A stretch of DNA of 64,000 nucleotides, taken from GCA-2701705 sp964342155 (lineage in GTDB: Bacteria; Pseudomonadota; Gammaproteobacteria; GCA-002705445; GCA-002716945). Of the stretch, positions 35,278 to 44,708 are shown piece after piece. The position numbers and the translations under genes are program-made. The notes under the pieces were generated by a model. That model searched no databases and was not told the origin of the DNA. It saw nothing but the letters and a program-made list of their open reading frames with translations. The stretch's first letter is position 1; each line of letters begins with the position of its first letter. The DNA lies in contig CAYFEQ010000005.1 in the NCBI GenBank assembly GCA_964342155.1, positions 34,615 to 98,614 of the forward strand, in the 5' to 3' direction.

Positions 35278-36015
35278 TCACATATATAACCCACCATTTA
35301 TATTAATATTTTCACCAGTAATGTATGAAGCATCATCAGACGCTAAAAAGTTTACTGCTGCCGCCAATTCAGAGGCCTCACCCATACGTGCTAGAGGGAT
35401 AGAATTTAACAACATTTTTTTCTGTTCTTCTGTCATTACTTTTGTCATATCCGTATCTATGAATCCAGGGGAGATAGAGTTTACGGTAATATTCCTAGAT
35501 GCTACTTCTCTAGCCAAAGATTTAGTAAAACCAATCAACCCGGCTTTAGTGGATGAATAGTTAGTTTGACCTGCATTTCCCATAAGCCCTACCACAGAAC
35601 CGATATTTATTATTCTTCCATATCTATTTTTCATCATATCTTTTAAAAATTCTTTAGACATCCGATAGAGAGAGGACAAATTAGTGTTTATTACTTCATC
35701 CCATTCTTCTTCAGACATCCTAATTAGTAAGTTGTCTTTGTTTATACCGGCATTATTTACAAGCACAGAGACAACACCGTATTCTTTTTGAATAAAGGCA
35801 TTAAGATTAGCAATAGCTTCTATAGATTTGACATCTAAAACAAATCCTGCACCTTTAAAGTTATTTTCTTTGATTGTTTGATTAATAATCGCCACACCTT
35901 CATCAGATCTTGAAGTTCCTATTACAGTATGTTGAGACTTTGCTAAGGCAATTAGAATTTCCTTTCCAATTCCTTTATTTGCACCACTTATTACTGCTAT
36001 TTTTTCATTTTTCAC
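35278..36015 (-). CDS. fabG: 3-oxoacyl-[ACP] reductase
   Basis: A 245-residue classical SDR that reduces 3-oxoacyl-ACP with NADPH. It has GANKGIG at 11-17, NNAG, catalytic Ser140 in NIGSVVG, and YSSTK with Tyr153 and Lys157; the C-terminus is ENININGGLYM. It sits between fabD (11-base overlap) and acpP, which separates it from the glycan SDRs. Confidence 0.95.
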   Translation of the reverse strand: MKNEKIAVISGANKGIGKEILIALAKSQHTVIGTSRSDEGVAIINQTIKENNFKGAGFVLDVKSIEAIANLNAFIQKEYGVVSVLVNNAGINKDNLLIRMSEEEWDEVINTNLSSLYRMSKEFLKDMMKNRYGRIINIGSVVGLMGNAGQTNYSSTKAGLIGFTKSLAREVASRNITVNSISPGFIDTDMTKVMTEEQKKMLLNSIPLARMGEASELAAAVNFLASDDASYITGENININGGLYM

Positions 36016-36943
36016 TAGAAATTAACTCCAGAGCATCATCAATATTAGTATAGTTTCCAATAGAGATAGTATTCAGTTCTCTATTAATCCTCTTATTAAG
36101 GCCGGCAAGAACATTACCTGGCCCTATTTCAACAAAGTTCTTAATCCCTAAACTACTTATATTTTCAATTGTCTTTTCCCATTCTACTGGACTATGGACC
36201 TGGGATGTTAAAGACTCTATTATAGCAGTTTCATTATCTTTTGACTCGGCATCTATATTGTGCAAAACAGGATAATTTGGGATAGAAAAACTTATATTTT
36301 TCAATAATCTACTAAGCTTATCTTTGCAATTTTTTAAAAGTGAAGTATGGGCAGCAATGCTTACCGGAATAATTTTAACTAGTTTAGCTCCAGCTTTCTT
36401 AAATTTTTCTACAGAAGCTTCAATCAGATCAAGGTGACCGGCTACAACGGTTTGTTCAAGTGAATTGAAATTCACTGCTTCTATAATTTGTTTCTCACTA
36501 GAAAACTCCTCACATAATTCAGTTATTTTTGATCGCTCTAACCCAATAATTGCAGCCATTCCTCCTCTAATATTCTGCATTTCTTCTTGCATATATATAG
36601 CTCTCTTCTTAACAATTTCTAAACACTCAGCAAATGGGATCCAGCCATTTGCTACCAGAGCTGAATATTCACCTAGGCTATGGCCAGCTGCTACAGTAGG
36701 TGCTTCTGAGACCTTATTTTTCCAAACATTCCACATTGCGATAGATACTGCTAGCACTACTGGTTGAGTAAATTCCGTTTTATTCAACTTAGATTCATCT
36801 TGAACTACTGATTTAACATCATATGTGAGAATAGAAGAAGCTTCTTCTATAGTTTCTTTAAAAATATTGGATTCTAAATATGACGATAACATTTCCGTAT
36901 TCTGCGAACCTTGGCCTGGAAAAATTATTCCGTATTTACTCAT
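36005..36943 (-). CDS. fabD: Malonyl-CoA:ACP transacylase
   Basis: A 312-residue acyltransferase starting GIIFPGQGSQ. The nucleophile Ser89 is in AAGHSLGEYSAL, and the partner His is in SIAAHTSLL near residue 200. It loads malonyl onto ACP for chain extension. fabH and plsX, which usually precede it, are not here; instead dapB is upstream, overlapping by 8 bases. Confidence 0.95.
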   Translation of the reverse strand: MSKYGIIFPGQGSQNTEMLSSYLESNIFKETIEEASSILTYDVKSVVQDESKLNKTEFTQPVVLAVSIAMWNVWKNKVSEAPTVAAGHSLGEYSALVANGWIPFAECLEIVKKRAIYMQEEMQNIRGGMAAIIGLERSKITELCEEFSSEKQIIEAVNFNSLEQTVVAGHLDLIEASVEKFKKAGAKLVKIIPVSIAAHTSLLKNCKDKLSRLLKNISFSIPNYPVLHNIDAESKDNETAIIESLTSQVHSPVEWEKTIENISSLGIKNFVEIGPGNVLAGLNKRINRELNTISIGNYTNIDDALELISSEK

Positions 36944-37733
36944 CTATCTTACTCATATAATCGTTAAAATGGTATAAACCAGGTGCCTGTTTTGCAATCC
37001 AAAGCGATGTATCTAACGCTCCTTTAGCAAATATTGATCTGCTATATGCTTTGTGTGTAAGTGTTAATTCGTTTGTTCCGTCCTTGAAAATTACTTCATG
37101 CGTACCAATTTCAGAATCAATTCTGTGCGATTCAATTTTTATTGGGCACGTGCTGCTTTTTACATCACCCAATTCAATATTTTTTGCATCGCATATAATT
37201 TCTGCCATTTTAATTGCAGTTCCAGAAGGTGAATCTAGTTTATTTTTATGATGAGTTTCTGAAATAGATATTTCATAGTTGTTTAATTTTTTTGTTAATG
37301 TGGATAACATATGAAAACAAATATTCACCCCATAACTCATATTTGGGGCAAGCAAAATAGGTATAGAGTCAGATGCCAGCAATATTTTCTTCATTTGCTC
37401 TTTTGTAAAGCCTGTTGTCCCTATAGTTATTGGTTTTTTCAATTGCGTACATATTTTTATTAATTCCAAAGAAGAAGCTGGTAATGAAAAATCTATCACA
37501 ACATCAAATAAATCTTTGCACTCATTCAAATCAGATGTAAGTATCGCCCCTCCAGATTTTTTGTGCCATTTGTCAGGATCAGATTTTAATTCATTTATTT
37601 TATCAGATATATCGCAACCAACTCTCACATCATATTTTGTTGAGTTTTTAGATTCATTGAAAATAGATTGTCCCATTTTACCCAGAAAACCATTTATTGC
37701 TATTTTGTTAGAAAGATTTATTGTTGATCCCAT
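36936..37733 (-). CDS. dapB: 4-hydroxy-tetrahydrodipicolinate reductase
   Basis: About 265 residues. It has the NAD(P) motif INGFLGKMGQ, DFSLP, GTTGFTKEQ, the catalytic ETHHKNKLDSPSGTA segment with the His and Lys of the family, and a C-terminal RSIFAKGALD. It reduces the DapA product in lysine and diaminopimelate synthesis. ATG 37733 is preferred; the frame extends four codons to a TTG that overlaps dnaJ. dnaJ-dapB adjacency is common in gammaproteobacteria. Confidence 0.92.
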   Translation of the reverse strand: MGSTINLSNKIAINGFLGKMGQSIFNESKNSTKYDVRVGCDISDKINELKSDPDKWHKKSGGAILTSDLNECKDLFDVVIDFSLPASSLELIKICTQLKKPITIGTTGFTKEQMKKILLASDSIPILLAPNMSYGVNICFHMLSTLTKKLNNYEISISETHHKNKLDSPSGTAIKMAEIICDAKNIELGDVKSSTCPIKIESHRIDSEIGTHEVIFKDGTNELTLTHKAYSRSIFAKGALDTSLWIAKQAPGLYHFNDYMSKIDE

Positions 37734-37737
37734 AATT

Positions 37738-38850
37738 TTATTCAAAAAAGTTTTTTATACTATCGACCCAACTCTTTTCTTGTGGTCTATGCGAAGATTT
37801 ATTTTTTCCTATAGAAGCTTCAAACTGATTAAGAAGATCTTTTTGTTCTTTATTCAAATTCACAGGAGTTTCTATTGTTACCCTACAAATTAAATCACCA
37901 GTCATCGATGATCTAACTGATTTCACGCCTTTACTTGTAATTCTAAATGCCTTCCCTGATTGTGTTCCACCTGGAATCTTTAATTTAACTTTTCCATTTA
38001 AAGTTGGCACAATAATTTCATCTCCTAAAGCGGCGGCTGTAAATGTAATTGGAATATTGCAATGTAAATTATCGCCTTCACGATGAAAAATTTTATGTTG
38101 TTTGACCCTAACAGTTACATAGAGGTCTCCAGGAGCAGCGCCTTGTTGACCAGCTTCACCTTCTCCTCCCAGTCTGATTTGATCGCCGTTATCAACTCCT
38201 TCAGGTATGTTTACAGATAATGTTTTTGTTTTTTTTATATGACCAGTACTTGAACATACTTTGCAAGGAGTGGTAATCATCTTTCCTCTACCTTGGCATT
38301 TAGGGCAAGTCTGTTGAAGCGAGAAAAAACCTTGGCTTATTCTTATCTGTCCAGATCCACGACATTCACTACAAGTGTCAAGAGATGTTCCTTTTTCAGC
38401 ACCTGTACCTTTGCACTCACTGCATGATACAAGTGTTGGAATCTTCATTTTTGCTTCTTTGCCATTTATTGCTTCTTCTAGCGTTAGATCAATTACATAT
38501 TCTAAATCTGTGCCTCTCTGAGTTCTTTGTCTACCTGTTCCTCCAAAAATATCTCCAAAGACATCGCCAAAGATGTCATTGAAAGCACCAGCACCAGAAA
38601 AGCCACCTGCTTGACCAAATCTAGAATTTACCCCTTCATGACCAAACTGATCGTATGTATTGCGTTTATCAGCGTTACTAAGGACTTCATAGGCTTCAGA
38701 TAATTCTTTAAATTTTGATTCAGCTTTTTTATCCCCTGGATTTCTATCCGGATGATATTTCATAGCTAATTTTTTGTATGCTTTTTTAATAGCATCACCA
38801 GAGGCATTTCTTGCTACGCCAAGAATTGAATAATAATCACGTTTTGACAT
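37738..38850 (-). CDS. dnaJ: Chaperone DnaJ
   Basis: A 370-residue type I J-protein. The J domain carries HPD in MKYHPDRNPG, followed by a short Gly/Phe region. The zinc domain has SCSECKGTG, TCSECRGSG, TCPKCQGRG and PCKVCSSTG; the fourth repeat lacks the usual first Gly of CxxCxGxG. Then comes the substrate-binding C-terminal domain. It stimulates DnaK ATPase and delivers clients. It starts nine bases after dnaK. Confidence 0.95.
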   Translation of the reverse strand: MSKRDYYSILGVARNASGDAIKKAYKKLAMKYHPDRNPGDKKAESKFKELSEAYEVLSNADKRNTYDQFGHEGVNSRFGQAGGFSGAGAFNDIFGDVFGDIFGGTGRQRTQRGTDLEYVIDLTLEEAINGKEAKMKIPTLVSCSECKGTGAEKGTSLDTCSECRGSGQIRISQGFFSLQQTCPKCQGRGKMITTPCKVCSSTGHIKKTKTLSVNIPEGVDNGDQIRLGGEGEAGQQGAAPGDLYVTVRVKQHKIFHREGDNLHCNIPITFTAAALGDEIIVPTLNGKVKLKIPGGTQSGKAFRITSKGVKSVRSSMTGDLICRVTIETPVNLNKEQKDLLNQFEASIGKNKSSHRPQEKSWVDSIKNFFE

Positions 38851-38859
38851 TTTTATTTA

Positions 38860-40803
38860 TTATTTGCTGTCAGCTTTAGGTTCGTCTTTTTTTTCTTCGT
38901 CTACTTCTTTAAAGTCTGCATCAACAACATTGTCATCTGTTTTTTTATTTTCTTTATTAGGTTCATCAGGCCCTTTTTGAGCAGCCTGTTCTTGATACGC
39001 TTGTTGTGCAATTTTACCGGCAGCTTCAGTTAGTTTCATGGTCTTATCTTTAATCTTCTGAACATCATCAGTTTTGATTTCTTCTTTAAGATCCTTGATA
39101 GCTGACTCAACTTTTTCTATCTCATTTTTGTCAGCTTTAGCACCTAAATCTTTTATTGCTTTTTCAGAACCATGTATCATAGCTTCCGCTTGATTCTTTG
39201 TATCCACAAGCTCTCTTGCTTTTTTATCTTCTTCTGCATGTGTTTCAGCATCTTTAACCATTTTTTGTATTTCTTCTTCGGATAAACCACTGGAAGCTTT
39301 AATAATTATTGACTGCTCTTTTCCTGTTGCATTATCTTTTGCAGACACATTGAGTATCCCGTTAGCATCAATATCAAAAGTTACCTCAATTTGAGGAGTT
39401 CCTCTTGGTGCCGGAGGTATGTCTGTTAAATCAAACCTACCGAGTGATTTATTTCCTGCACTCATTTCTCTTTCTCCCTGAAGGACATGTACTGTAACTG
39501 CAGGTTGATTATCTTCCGCAGTAGAAAATACTTGAGATTTTTTTGTAGGTATAGTTGTGTTTTTATCTATTAAGCGAGTCATCACTCCGCCCATAGTTTC
39601 TATACCTAAAGATAAAGGGGTGACATCAAGCAACAAGACATCTTTTACTTCACCACCTAAAACTCCTGCTTGTATTGCTGCTCCCATTGCTACTGCTTCA
39701 TCAGGGTTGACATCTTTTTTTGGCTCTTTGTTAAAAAAATTTTTAACAACTTCTTGAACTTTAGGCATACGAGTCTGCCCACCAACAAGTATTACTTCAT
39801 TAATATCATTGATTGATAAGTCAGCATCTTTAAGGGCCGTTTTGCATGGTTCAAGAGTTTGTGCAACTAAATCTTCAACAAGTGCTTCTAACTTGGCACG
39901 TGTTAATTTCATGTTTAAGTGTTTTGGCCCTGAAGCATCAGCTGTAATATATGGTAAATTAACATCAGTCTGGCTGCTTGAAGAGAGTTCTATTTTTGCT
40001 TTTTCCGCAGCTTCTTTTAATCTCTGTACAGCTAGTTTGTCATTTTTTAAATCTATTCCTTGATCTTTCTTAAATTCATCAGCTAAGTAATCTATGAGGC
40101 GTAAATCAAAGTCTTCTCCTCCAAGAAATGTATTTCCATTAGTTGATAAAACATCAAATTGCTGTTCCCCATCAATCTTTGTCATCTCTATGATTGAGAC
40201 ATCAAAAGTTCCGCCCCCTAAATCATAAACAACCACTTTTTGTTCAGATGTATTTTTATCCAAACCATATGCAAGCGCTGCTGCAGTCGGTTCATTAATA
40301 ATTCTTTTTACATTTAATCCAGCAATTCTGCCCGCATCTTTTGTAGCTTGTCTTTGAGAATCATTAAAATATGCTGGAACCGTTATTACAGCATCTTTAA
40401 TTTCCTCTCCAAGAAAATCTTCAGCAGTTTTCCTCATTTTCATTAAAACCTTAGCGGATATTTCAGGTGGAGCTACTTTTTTCCCTTTTGCTTCAACCCA
40501 AGCGTCATCATTATCTGCTTTAACGATTGAATATGGCACTAAATTGATATCTTTCTTTACTTCATCTTCGCCAAACTTTCTCCCTATTAGCCTTTTTATA
40601 GCAAATAAGGTATTGGTTGGATTAGTCACAGCTTGTCTTTTTGCTGCTTGCCCTACCAAAACTTCATTTTCATCATTATATGCTACATAAGAAGGCGTTG
40701 TTCTGTCTCCCTCACTATTTTCAATTACTTTAGGTTTATCTCCATCCATGACAGAGACACAAGAATTCGTTGTTCCTAGGTCAATACCTATAATTCTAGC
40801 CAT
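38860..40803 (-). CDS. dnaK: Chaperone DnaK (Hsp70)
   Basis: A 647-residue Hsp70. IGIDLGTTNSCVSVMDG starts the ATPase domain, VYDLGGGTFDVSI and ILVGGQTRMPKVQE are nucleotide motifs, and a DVTPLSLGIET-type linker leads to the peptide-binding domain. The acidic tail ends VVDADFKEVDEEKK, the normal co-chaperone-contact tail. It lies after grpE with a 68-base gap that may hold a heat-shock promoter. Confidence 0.97.
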   Translation of the reverse strand: MARIIGIDLGTTNSCVSVMDGDKPKVIENSEGDRTTPSYVAYNDENEVLVGQAAKRQAVTNPTNTLFAIKRLIGRKFGEDEVKKDINLVPYSIVKADNDDAWVEAKGKKVAPPEISAKVLMKMRKTAEDFLGEEIKDAVITVPAYFNDSQRQATKDAGRIAGLNVKRIINEPTAAALAYGLDKNTSEQKVVVYDLGGGTFDVSIIEMTKIDGEQQFDVLSTNGNTFLGGEDFDLRLIDYLADEFKKDQGIDLKNDKLAVQRLKEAAEKAKIELSSSSQTDVNLPYITADASGPKHLNMKLTRAKLEALVEDLVAQTLEPCKTALKDADLSINDINEVILVGGQTRMPKVQEVVKNFFNKEPKKDVNPDEAVAMGAAIQAGVLGGEVKDVLLLDVTPLSLGIETMGGVMTRLIDKNTTIPTKKSQVFSTAEDNQPAVTVHVLQGEREMSAGNKSLGRFDLTDIPPAPRGTPQIEVTFDIDANGILNVSAKDNATGKEQSIIIKASSGLSEEEIQKMVKDAETHAEEDKKARELVDTKNQAEAMIHGSEKAIKDLGAKADKNEIEKVESAIKDLKEEIKTDDVQKIKDKTMKLTEAAGKIAQQAYQEQAAQKGPDEPNKENKKTDDNVVDADFKEVDEEKKDEPKADSK

Positions 40804-40841
40804 ATTTTATTTACTCCTATTCTGATTCTAATATAAGGATA

Positions 40842-40864
40842 TGAACGAATTACAATATTTCAAG
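40842..40864 (-). promoter_or_regulatory. Possible heat-shock (sigma-32 type) promoter upstream of dnaK
   Basis: Reading the minus strand, CTTGAAA (40864 to 40858) is followed 11 bases later by GTTCATAT, compared with the consensus CTTGAAA and CCCCATNT. The -35 matches fully; the -10 matches only in its CATAT part. It lies in the grpE-dnaK gap about 40 bases before the dnaK start. Confidence 0.3.
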
Positions 40865-40871
40865 TGCTGCA

Positions 40872-41420
40872 TCAAGAGTTTTTGATGACGATTACAAGAG
40901 CTGGCTTTATAACTCTTTCATTAAGGATATAACCCTTCTGTATCACTTCGGTGATCAAATTATTTTCTAAGTTTTGGTCTGGTTTTGTGCTGATAGCTTG
41001 ATGATAGTCAGGATTAAATTGTTCATTTAAAGGATTGATTATTTTAATATTATTACCTTCAAATAATTTTTCAAACATAGATAAAAGGATTTTATTACCT
41101 TCTTTAATTTTATCAAGAGTTACTGCCTCGCCATCTAATTTTAGGCTTAGATCAAGGCTTTCATAGATAGGAATCAGTTCCTGAATGATTGATTCGTTAG
41201 AAAATTTATATATATTTTCAATTTCTTTCTGAGATCTCTTTTTTATATTTTCAATTTCAGCAGTTGCTCTCAATAATGAGTCATAAACCTCATCATGCTT
41301 CTTCTGCAGCGCAGCGAACTTTTCATTTGTAGGTTCAGAAGCTAATTTAGTGTCTGAAGCCTCTGTTTTTGGCTTATTGGCTTTATTTGATTTTATTTTT
41401 TTATCCTTACTTTTTTCCAT
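40872..41420 (-). CDS. grpE: Nucleotide exchange factor GrpE
   Basis: A 182-residue protein with a charged N-terminal tail, a long coiled-coil region and the GrpE end motif: PLNEQFNPDYHQAISTKPD, then VIQKGYILNERVIKPALVIV. It releases ADP from DnaK. It starts 3 bases after hrcA, forming hrcA-grpE-dnaK-dnaJ. Confidence 0.93.
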   Translation of the reverse strand: MEKSKDKKIKSNKANKPKTEASDTKLASEPTNEKFAALQKKHDEVYDSLLRATAEIENIKKRSQKEIENIYKFSNESIIQELIPIYESLDLSLKLDGEAVTLDKIKEGNKILLSMFEKLFEGNNIKIINPLNEQFNPDYHQAISTKPDQNLENNLITEVIQKGYILNERVIKPALVIVIKNS

Positions 41421-41423
41421 TAT

Positions 41424-42422
41424 TTATTGTTTTTTTGAGATAATTTTAGCAGTAAAATCAACAATTTCCATTACTTTCTGATAATCCATTCTATGAGGTC
41501 CAATTACACCTAAGACCCCTATAACTTTATTTTGTTCCATATATGGAGCTGCTATCAGACTGCAATCAGTTAATAGTTTTTCTCCTGACTCATTCCCTAT
41601 AAATATTTTAATTCCATCAGTATTCATGCATTCATTCAATAGATAAGCTAGCGTTTGCTTCTTCTCAAATAATTCTATTAGTTTTTTGATCTTATTAATA
41701 TTCGATAAATCATCGTTTTCAACTAGCTTGGATTGTCCATTAACTATACATCCTGATTCTTCTGGTTTTATGAATTCTGTTAAGATTTTAAGGAGCATAT
41801 TGATCTCATTTCTGATAGCCGCCATTCCTTTTTTTAATAATCCTGGTATTTCATCAATTGGTTGACCAACAAAATTTTCGTTTAAATAATTTTTGAAAAT
41901 ATTTAACTTTTTTTCATCTAAATCTACAGAAATATTGAAAATTTTATTATCCACATCCTCATTATTACTTATAAGAATTGCTAAGATTTTATTAGAAGAA
42001 AGCTTATGAAATTCAATATGTTGGAATACTTTTCTGTCATATTCTATAGGAGTTATAACGGCAGCTAGATCTGTTAAATTCGACAAGGTCATAGATGTGC
42101 TTTCTAAAATATTCTTGTTTGCTTTATTTTTAAGCATAACGGCTTTTAGTTGTTGCTTTTCAGCAGCAGTTAGAGGTTTCCTTGTCATGCAGTTATCAAT
42201 AAATAACCTATACCCCCGAACAGTGGGTATTCGTCCAGAAGAGTGATGCGTTGAACGTATAAGCCCTCTTTTTTCTAGGGCTGCTAATTCAGTACGTATT
42301 GTTGCTGAGCTACATTTCAATGAAGATTCTTTGAGCAAAGTTTCTGACCCAACAGGGTTCCCATTGTGTATATAAGCCTCTACTAGGTGTTTTATAATAA
42401 CTTGTTCTCTTTCTGATAACAT
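41424..42422 (-). CDS. hrcA: Heat-inducible transcription repressor HrcA
   Basis: About 332 residues. The N-terminal winged helix has LSEREQVIIKHLVEAYIHNG, NPVGSETLL and SSATIRTELAALEKRGLI, followed by THHSSGRIPTVRGYRLF. The C-terminal domain has GVLGVIGPHRMDYQKVM. HrcA normally binds the CIRCE inverted repeat upstream of heat-shock genes, but no such element is visible near this operon. I prefer ATG 42422 over the TTG two codons upstream. It is divergent from ispG with about 30 bases between starts. Confidence 0.92.
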   Translation of the reverse strand: MLSEREQVIIKHLVEAYIHNGNPVGSETLLKESSLKCSSATIRTELAALEKRGLIRSTHHSSGRIPTVRGYRLFIDNCMTRKPLTAAEKQQLKAVMLKNKANKNILESTSMTLSNLTDLAAVITPIEYDRKVFQHIEFHKLSSNKILAILISNNEDVDNKIFNISVDLDEKKLNIFKNYLNENFVGQPIDEIPGLLKKGMAAIRNEINMLLKILTEFIKPEESGCIVNGQSKLVENDDLSNINKIKKLIELFEKKQTLAYLLNECMNTDGIKIFIGNESGEKLLTDCSLIAAPYMEQNKVIGVLGVIGPHRMDYQKVMEIVDFTAKIISKKQ

Positions 42423-42451
42423 TTTCAATATTTTAAAGATTAACCTCTAAT

Positions 42452-43684
42452 ATGCAATATAATACACATATGGATACAAGGCGACCAACATTATCTGTGA
42501 GAATTGGCAACCTGTCAGTAGGGTCAAATCATAGTATTAAAGTACAATCAATGACTAATACTGATACATCAGATGTCGTATCTACTGTCAAACAGATCAA
42601 AGAGCTCAATAATGCTGGATCAGAACTAGTTAGGGTTACTGTAAATGATAATGCTTCGGCATCATCTATTACAAAAATAAAAGATGCCTTAGAAAAAGAT
42701 AATTATGATGTGCCCTTGATCGGTGACTTCCATTACAACGCACATCTTCTCCTTGAAAAATATCCAAATATGGCTGAAAGACTTGATAAATATAGGATTA
42801 ATCCCGGCAATATTGGTAGCAAAGGCAAATTTGATCAAAACTTTGAGAAAATTATAAAAATAGCAATTAAATATGATAAGCCAATAAGAATTGGTGGTAA
42901 TTGGGGGAGTATAAATAAAGCTACTCTGGATGATCTAATAAAAAAGAAAAATTCTTATAAAAACTCGGTAAGTTACTCAAATTTAATAAAAAAAGCCTTA
43001 ATTGATTCTGTTATAAATTCTGCGAATCTTGCCCAACAAATTGGCTTAGCTGAGGATAAAATCATACTTTCATGTAAAACAAGCAATGTCTTGGATCTCA
43101 TAGATGTTTATACAGAAATAGCAGAGTTATGCAATTATCCTCTCCATCTAGGTTTAACTGAGGCAGGTATGGGTGTAGAAGCAGCTGTTTCATCAGCTTC
43201 TGCCCTATCTATTCTTCTTAATAAAGGTATTGGTGACACCATACGTGTTTCAGTGACACCAGAGAATAGCCAAGATCGTATTGAAGAAGTTAAAATTTGC
43301 CAACAAATATTATCAAGCCTTCAGATAAGAAATTTTACTCCTAAAGTTATTTCATGCCCTGGTTGTGGAAGAACAACTAATGATTTTTTCATTAAATTAT
43401 CTGCATCAACAAAAGACTTTATAGATAAAAAAATGCCTTTATGGAAATCAACATACCAAGGAGTTGAAGATATGAAGGTGGCTGTTATGGGCTGTATAGT
43501 TAATGGTCCAGGAGAATCAAAACAAGCAGATGTTGGTATAAGTTTACCTGGCACAAATGAAGATCCAAATATACCCGTCTATGTTAAGGGTAAAAAATAT
43601 AAAACTCTTAATGGCAGCAATATTGAATCTGAATTTTTTAATATATTACAGGAGTTTATTGATAATAATTATAAAAAAATTTAA
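42452..43684 (+). CDS. ispG: 4-hydroxy-3-methylbut-2-en-1-yl diphosphate synthase (flavodoxin/ferredoxin)
   Basis: A 410-residue iron-sulfur enzyme of the MEP isoprenoid pathway. KVQSMTNTDTSDV, IRIGGNWGS and LGLTEAGMG belong to the TIM barrel; SCPGCGRT and GCIVNGPGESK carry the [4Fe-4S] cysteines and conserved Glu. A second in-frame ATG six codons in (42470) could be the true start. It provides precursors for ubiquinone and undecaprenol, which the glycan locus also needs. Its end overlaps the end of the sulfurtransferase gene on the other strand by 4 bases. Confidence 0.95.
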   Translation: MQYNTHMDTRRPTLSVRIGNLSVGSNHSIKVQSMTNTDTSDVVSTVKQIKELNNAGSELVRVTVNDNASASSITKIKDALEKDNYDVPLIGDFHYNAHLLLEKYPNMAERLDKYRINPGNIGSKGKFDQNFEKIIKIAIKYDKPIRIGGNWGSINKATLDDLIKKKNSYKNSVSYSNLIKKALIDSVINSANLAQQIGLAEDKIILSCKTSNVLDLIDVYTEIAELCNYPLHLGLTEAGMGVEAAVSSASALSILLNKGIGDTIRVSVTPENSQDRIEEVKICQQILSSLQIRNFTPKVISCPGCGRTTNDFFIKLSASTKDFIDKKMPLWKSTYQGVEDMKVAVMGCIVNGPGESKQADVGISLPGTNEDPNIPVYVKGKKYKTLNGSNIESEFFNILQEFIDNNYKKI

Positions 43685-44532
43685 CTATCTATCTTTGCAA
43701 TTGGTCGGCTTGAGTCAGTTATCCATTCACTCCATGAACCAACAAATAGTTTGGTCCCCTTTAGACCCGCTATCTCCATTGCCAATATGTTGTGGCATGC
43801 GGTAATTCCAGATCCACACATAGAAATCATGGTTGATGGAGACGTATCACCCAATATTTTGCTGTATATCAACCTTAACTCTGAAGGAGATTTGAATGTT
43901 CCGCCTTTAACTAAATTGTTGCTTAGCGGTTGAGATATTGCTCCCGGTACATGTCCAGCAATTGGATCCACCTTATCTTCAATTCCTAAATATCTTTCTT
44001 TTGAACGAGCATCTATAATTATTCTATCCATTTTATATTGAGCATCTTCTACTTCTGAAACATCAACCTGCATTTCATCATTTATGTTTGTTTCAAATTC
44101 AGATCTATTAAAAATAGTTTGTTCAGTTACCAATTTTCCGCCCTTCTTATTCCATTCATGTATCCCACCATCTAATACGGCTACTTTATCATGCCCCATC
44201 CACTTTAAAATCCACCACATACGGCTAGCAAAAGCTCCTCCTGCATCATCATAAACGACAGCTTGTTTACTGTTTGATAATCCCCATTGAGATAATTTTT
44301 GAGCTAACAAATCGGGATCTGGAAGTGGATGTCTGCCACTTTTAAGAGTTTTTTTACTAGCAAGGTCATTATCTATATCTACAAAGATGGAGTTTCTGAT
44401 ATGTCCTTCTGTGTATGATTCAATGCCATGTTTGGGATCTTTAATATCACATCTGCAATCAAAAATGATGAATTCTTCATTATCTAAATTTTTTATTAAA
44501 TCTTCGATAGAAATTATTGTTTTATATGACAT
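43681..44532 (-). CDS. sseA: 3-mercaptopyruvate/thiosulfate sulfurtransferase (tandem rhodanese)
   Basis: A 283-residue protein of two rhodanese domains. Only the second has the active-site Cys, in SMCGSGITACHN; the CGSG(V/I)TA loop is the 3-mercaptopyruvate-type signature. SDPDLLAQKL-like and YDDAGGAFASRMWW segments in the first domain are typical. It transfers sulfur to thiol acceptors or cyanide. There is no room for a terminator at its end, as the stop overlaps that of ispG. Confidence 0.88.
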   Translation of the reverse strand: MSYKTIISIEDLIKNLDNEEFIIFDCRCDIKDPKHGIESYTEGHIRNSIFVDIDNDLASKKTLKSGRHPLPDPDLLAQKLSQWGLSNSKQAVVYDDAGGAFASRMWWILKWMGHDKVAVLDGGIHEWNKKGGKLVTEQTIFNRSEFETNINDEMQVDVSEVEDAQYKMDRIIIDARSKERYLGIEDKVDPIAGHVPGAISQPLSNNLVKGGTFKSPSELRLIYSKILGDTSPSTMISMCGSGITACHNILAMEIAGLKGTKLFVGSWSEWITDSSRPIAKIDS

Positions 44533-44562
44533 TTATTATACCTTACAAAATAGTTCTATTAT

Positions 44563-44649
44563 CTAGGAATATCTAAGAATAACATCAATAACTAAAAATA
44601 AAAAAACTACAATTGTCCAAAACAGTATGCTTTTTAAAAATTCACTCAT
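44563..44649 (-). CDS. Possible 28-residue single-pass membrane protein
   Basis: A small ORF between sseA and tRNA-Arg. It starts MSEFLKSILFW, has one hydrophobic helix of about 18 residues and ends VILRYS. The shape (short charged N-terminus, single helix, positive tail) resembles known bacterial small membrane proteins. There is no strong Shine-Dalgarno, and an AT-rich region produces such frames by chance, so confidence is low. Confidence 0.3.
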   Translation of the reverse strand: MSEFLKSILFWTIVVFLFLVIDVILRYS

Positions 44650-44708
44650 ATTCAAAATCAAACCATCAACTCTTGATTATACAACATCTATAATTAAGCC
44701 GGTATTTT

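Noticed and set aside
40858..40872. CIRCE half-site near AAGTGCTGC before dnaK
   Set aside because: Only about six bases match one arm and there is no second arm nine bases away.
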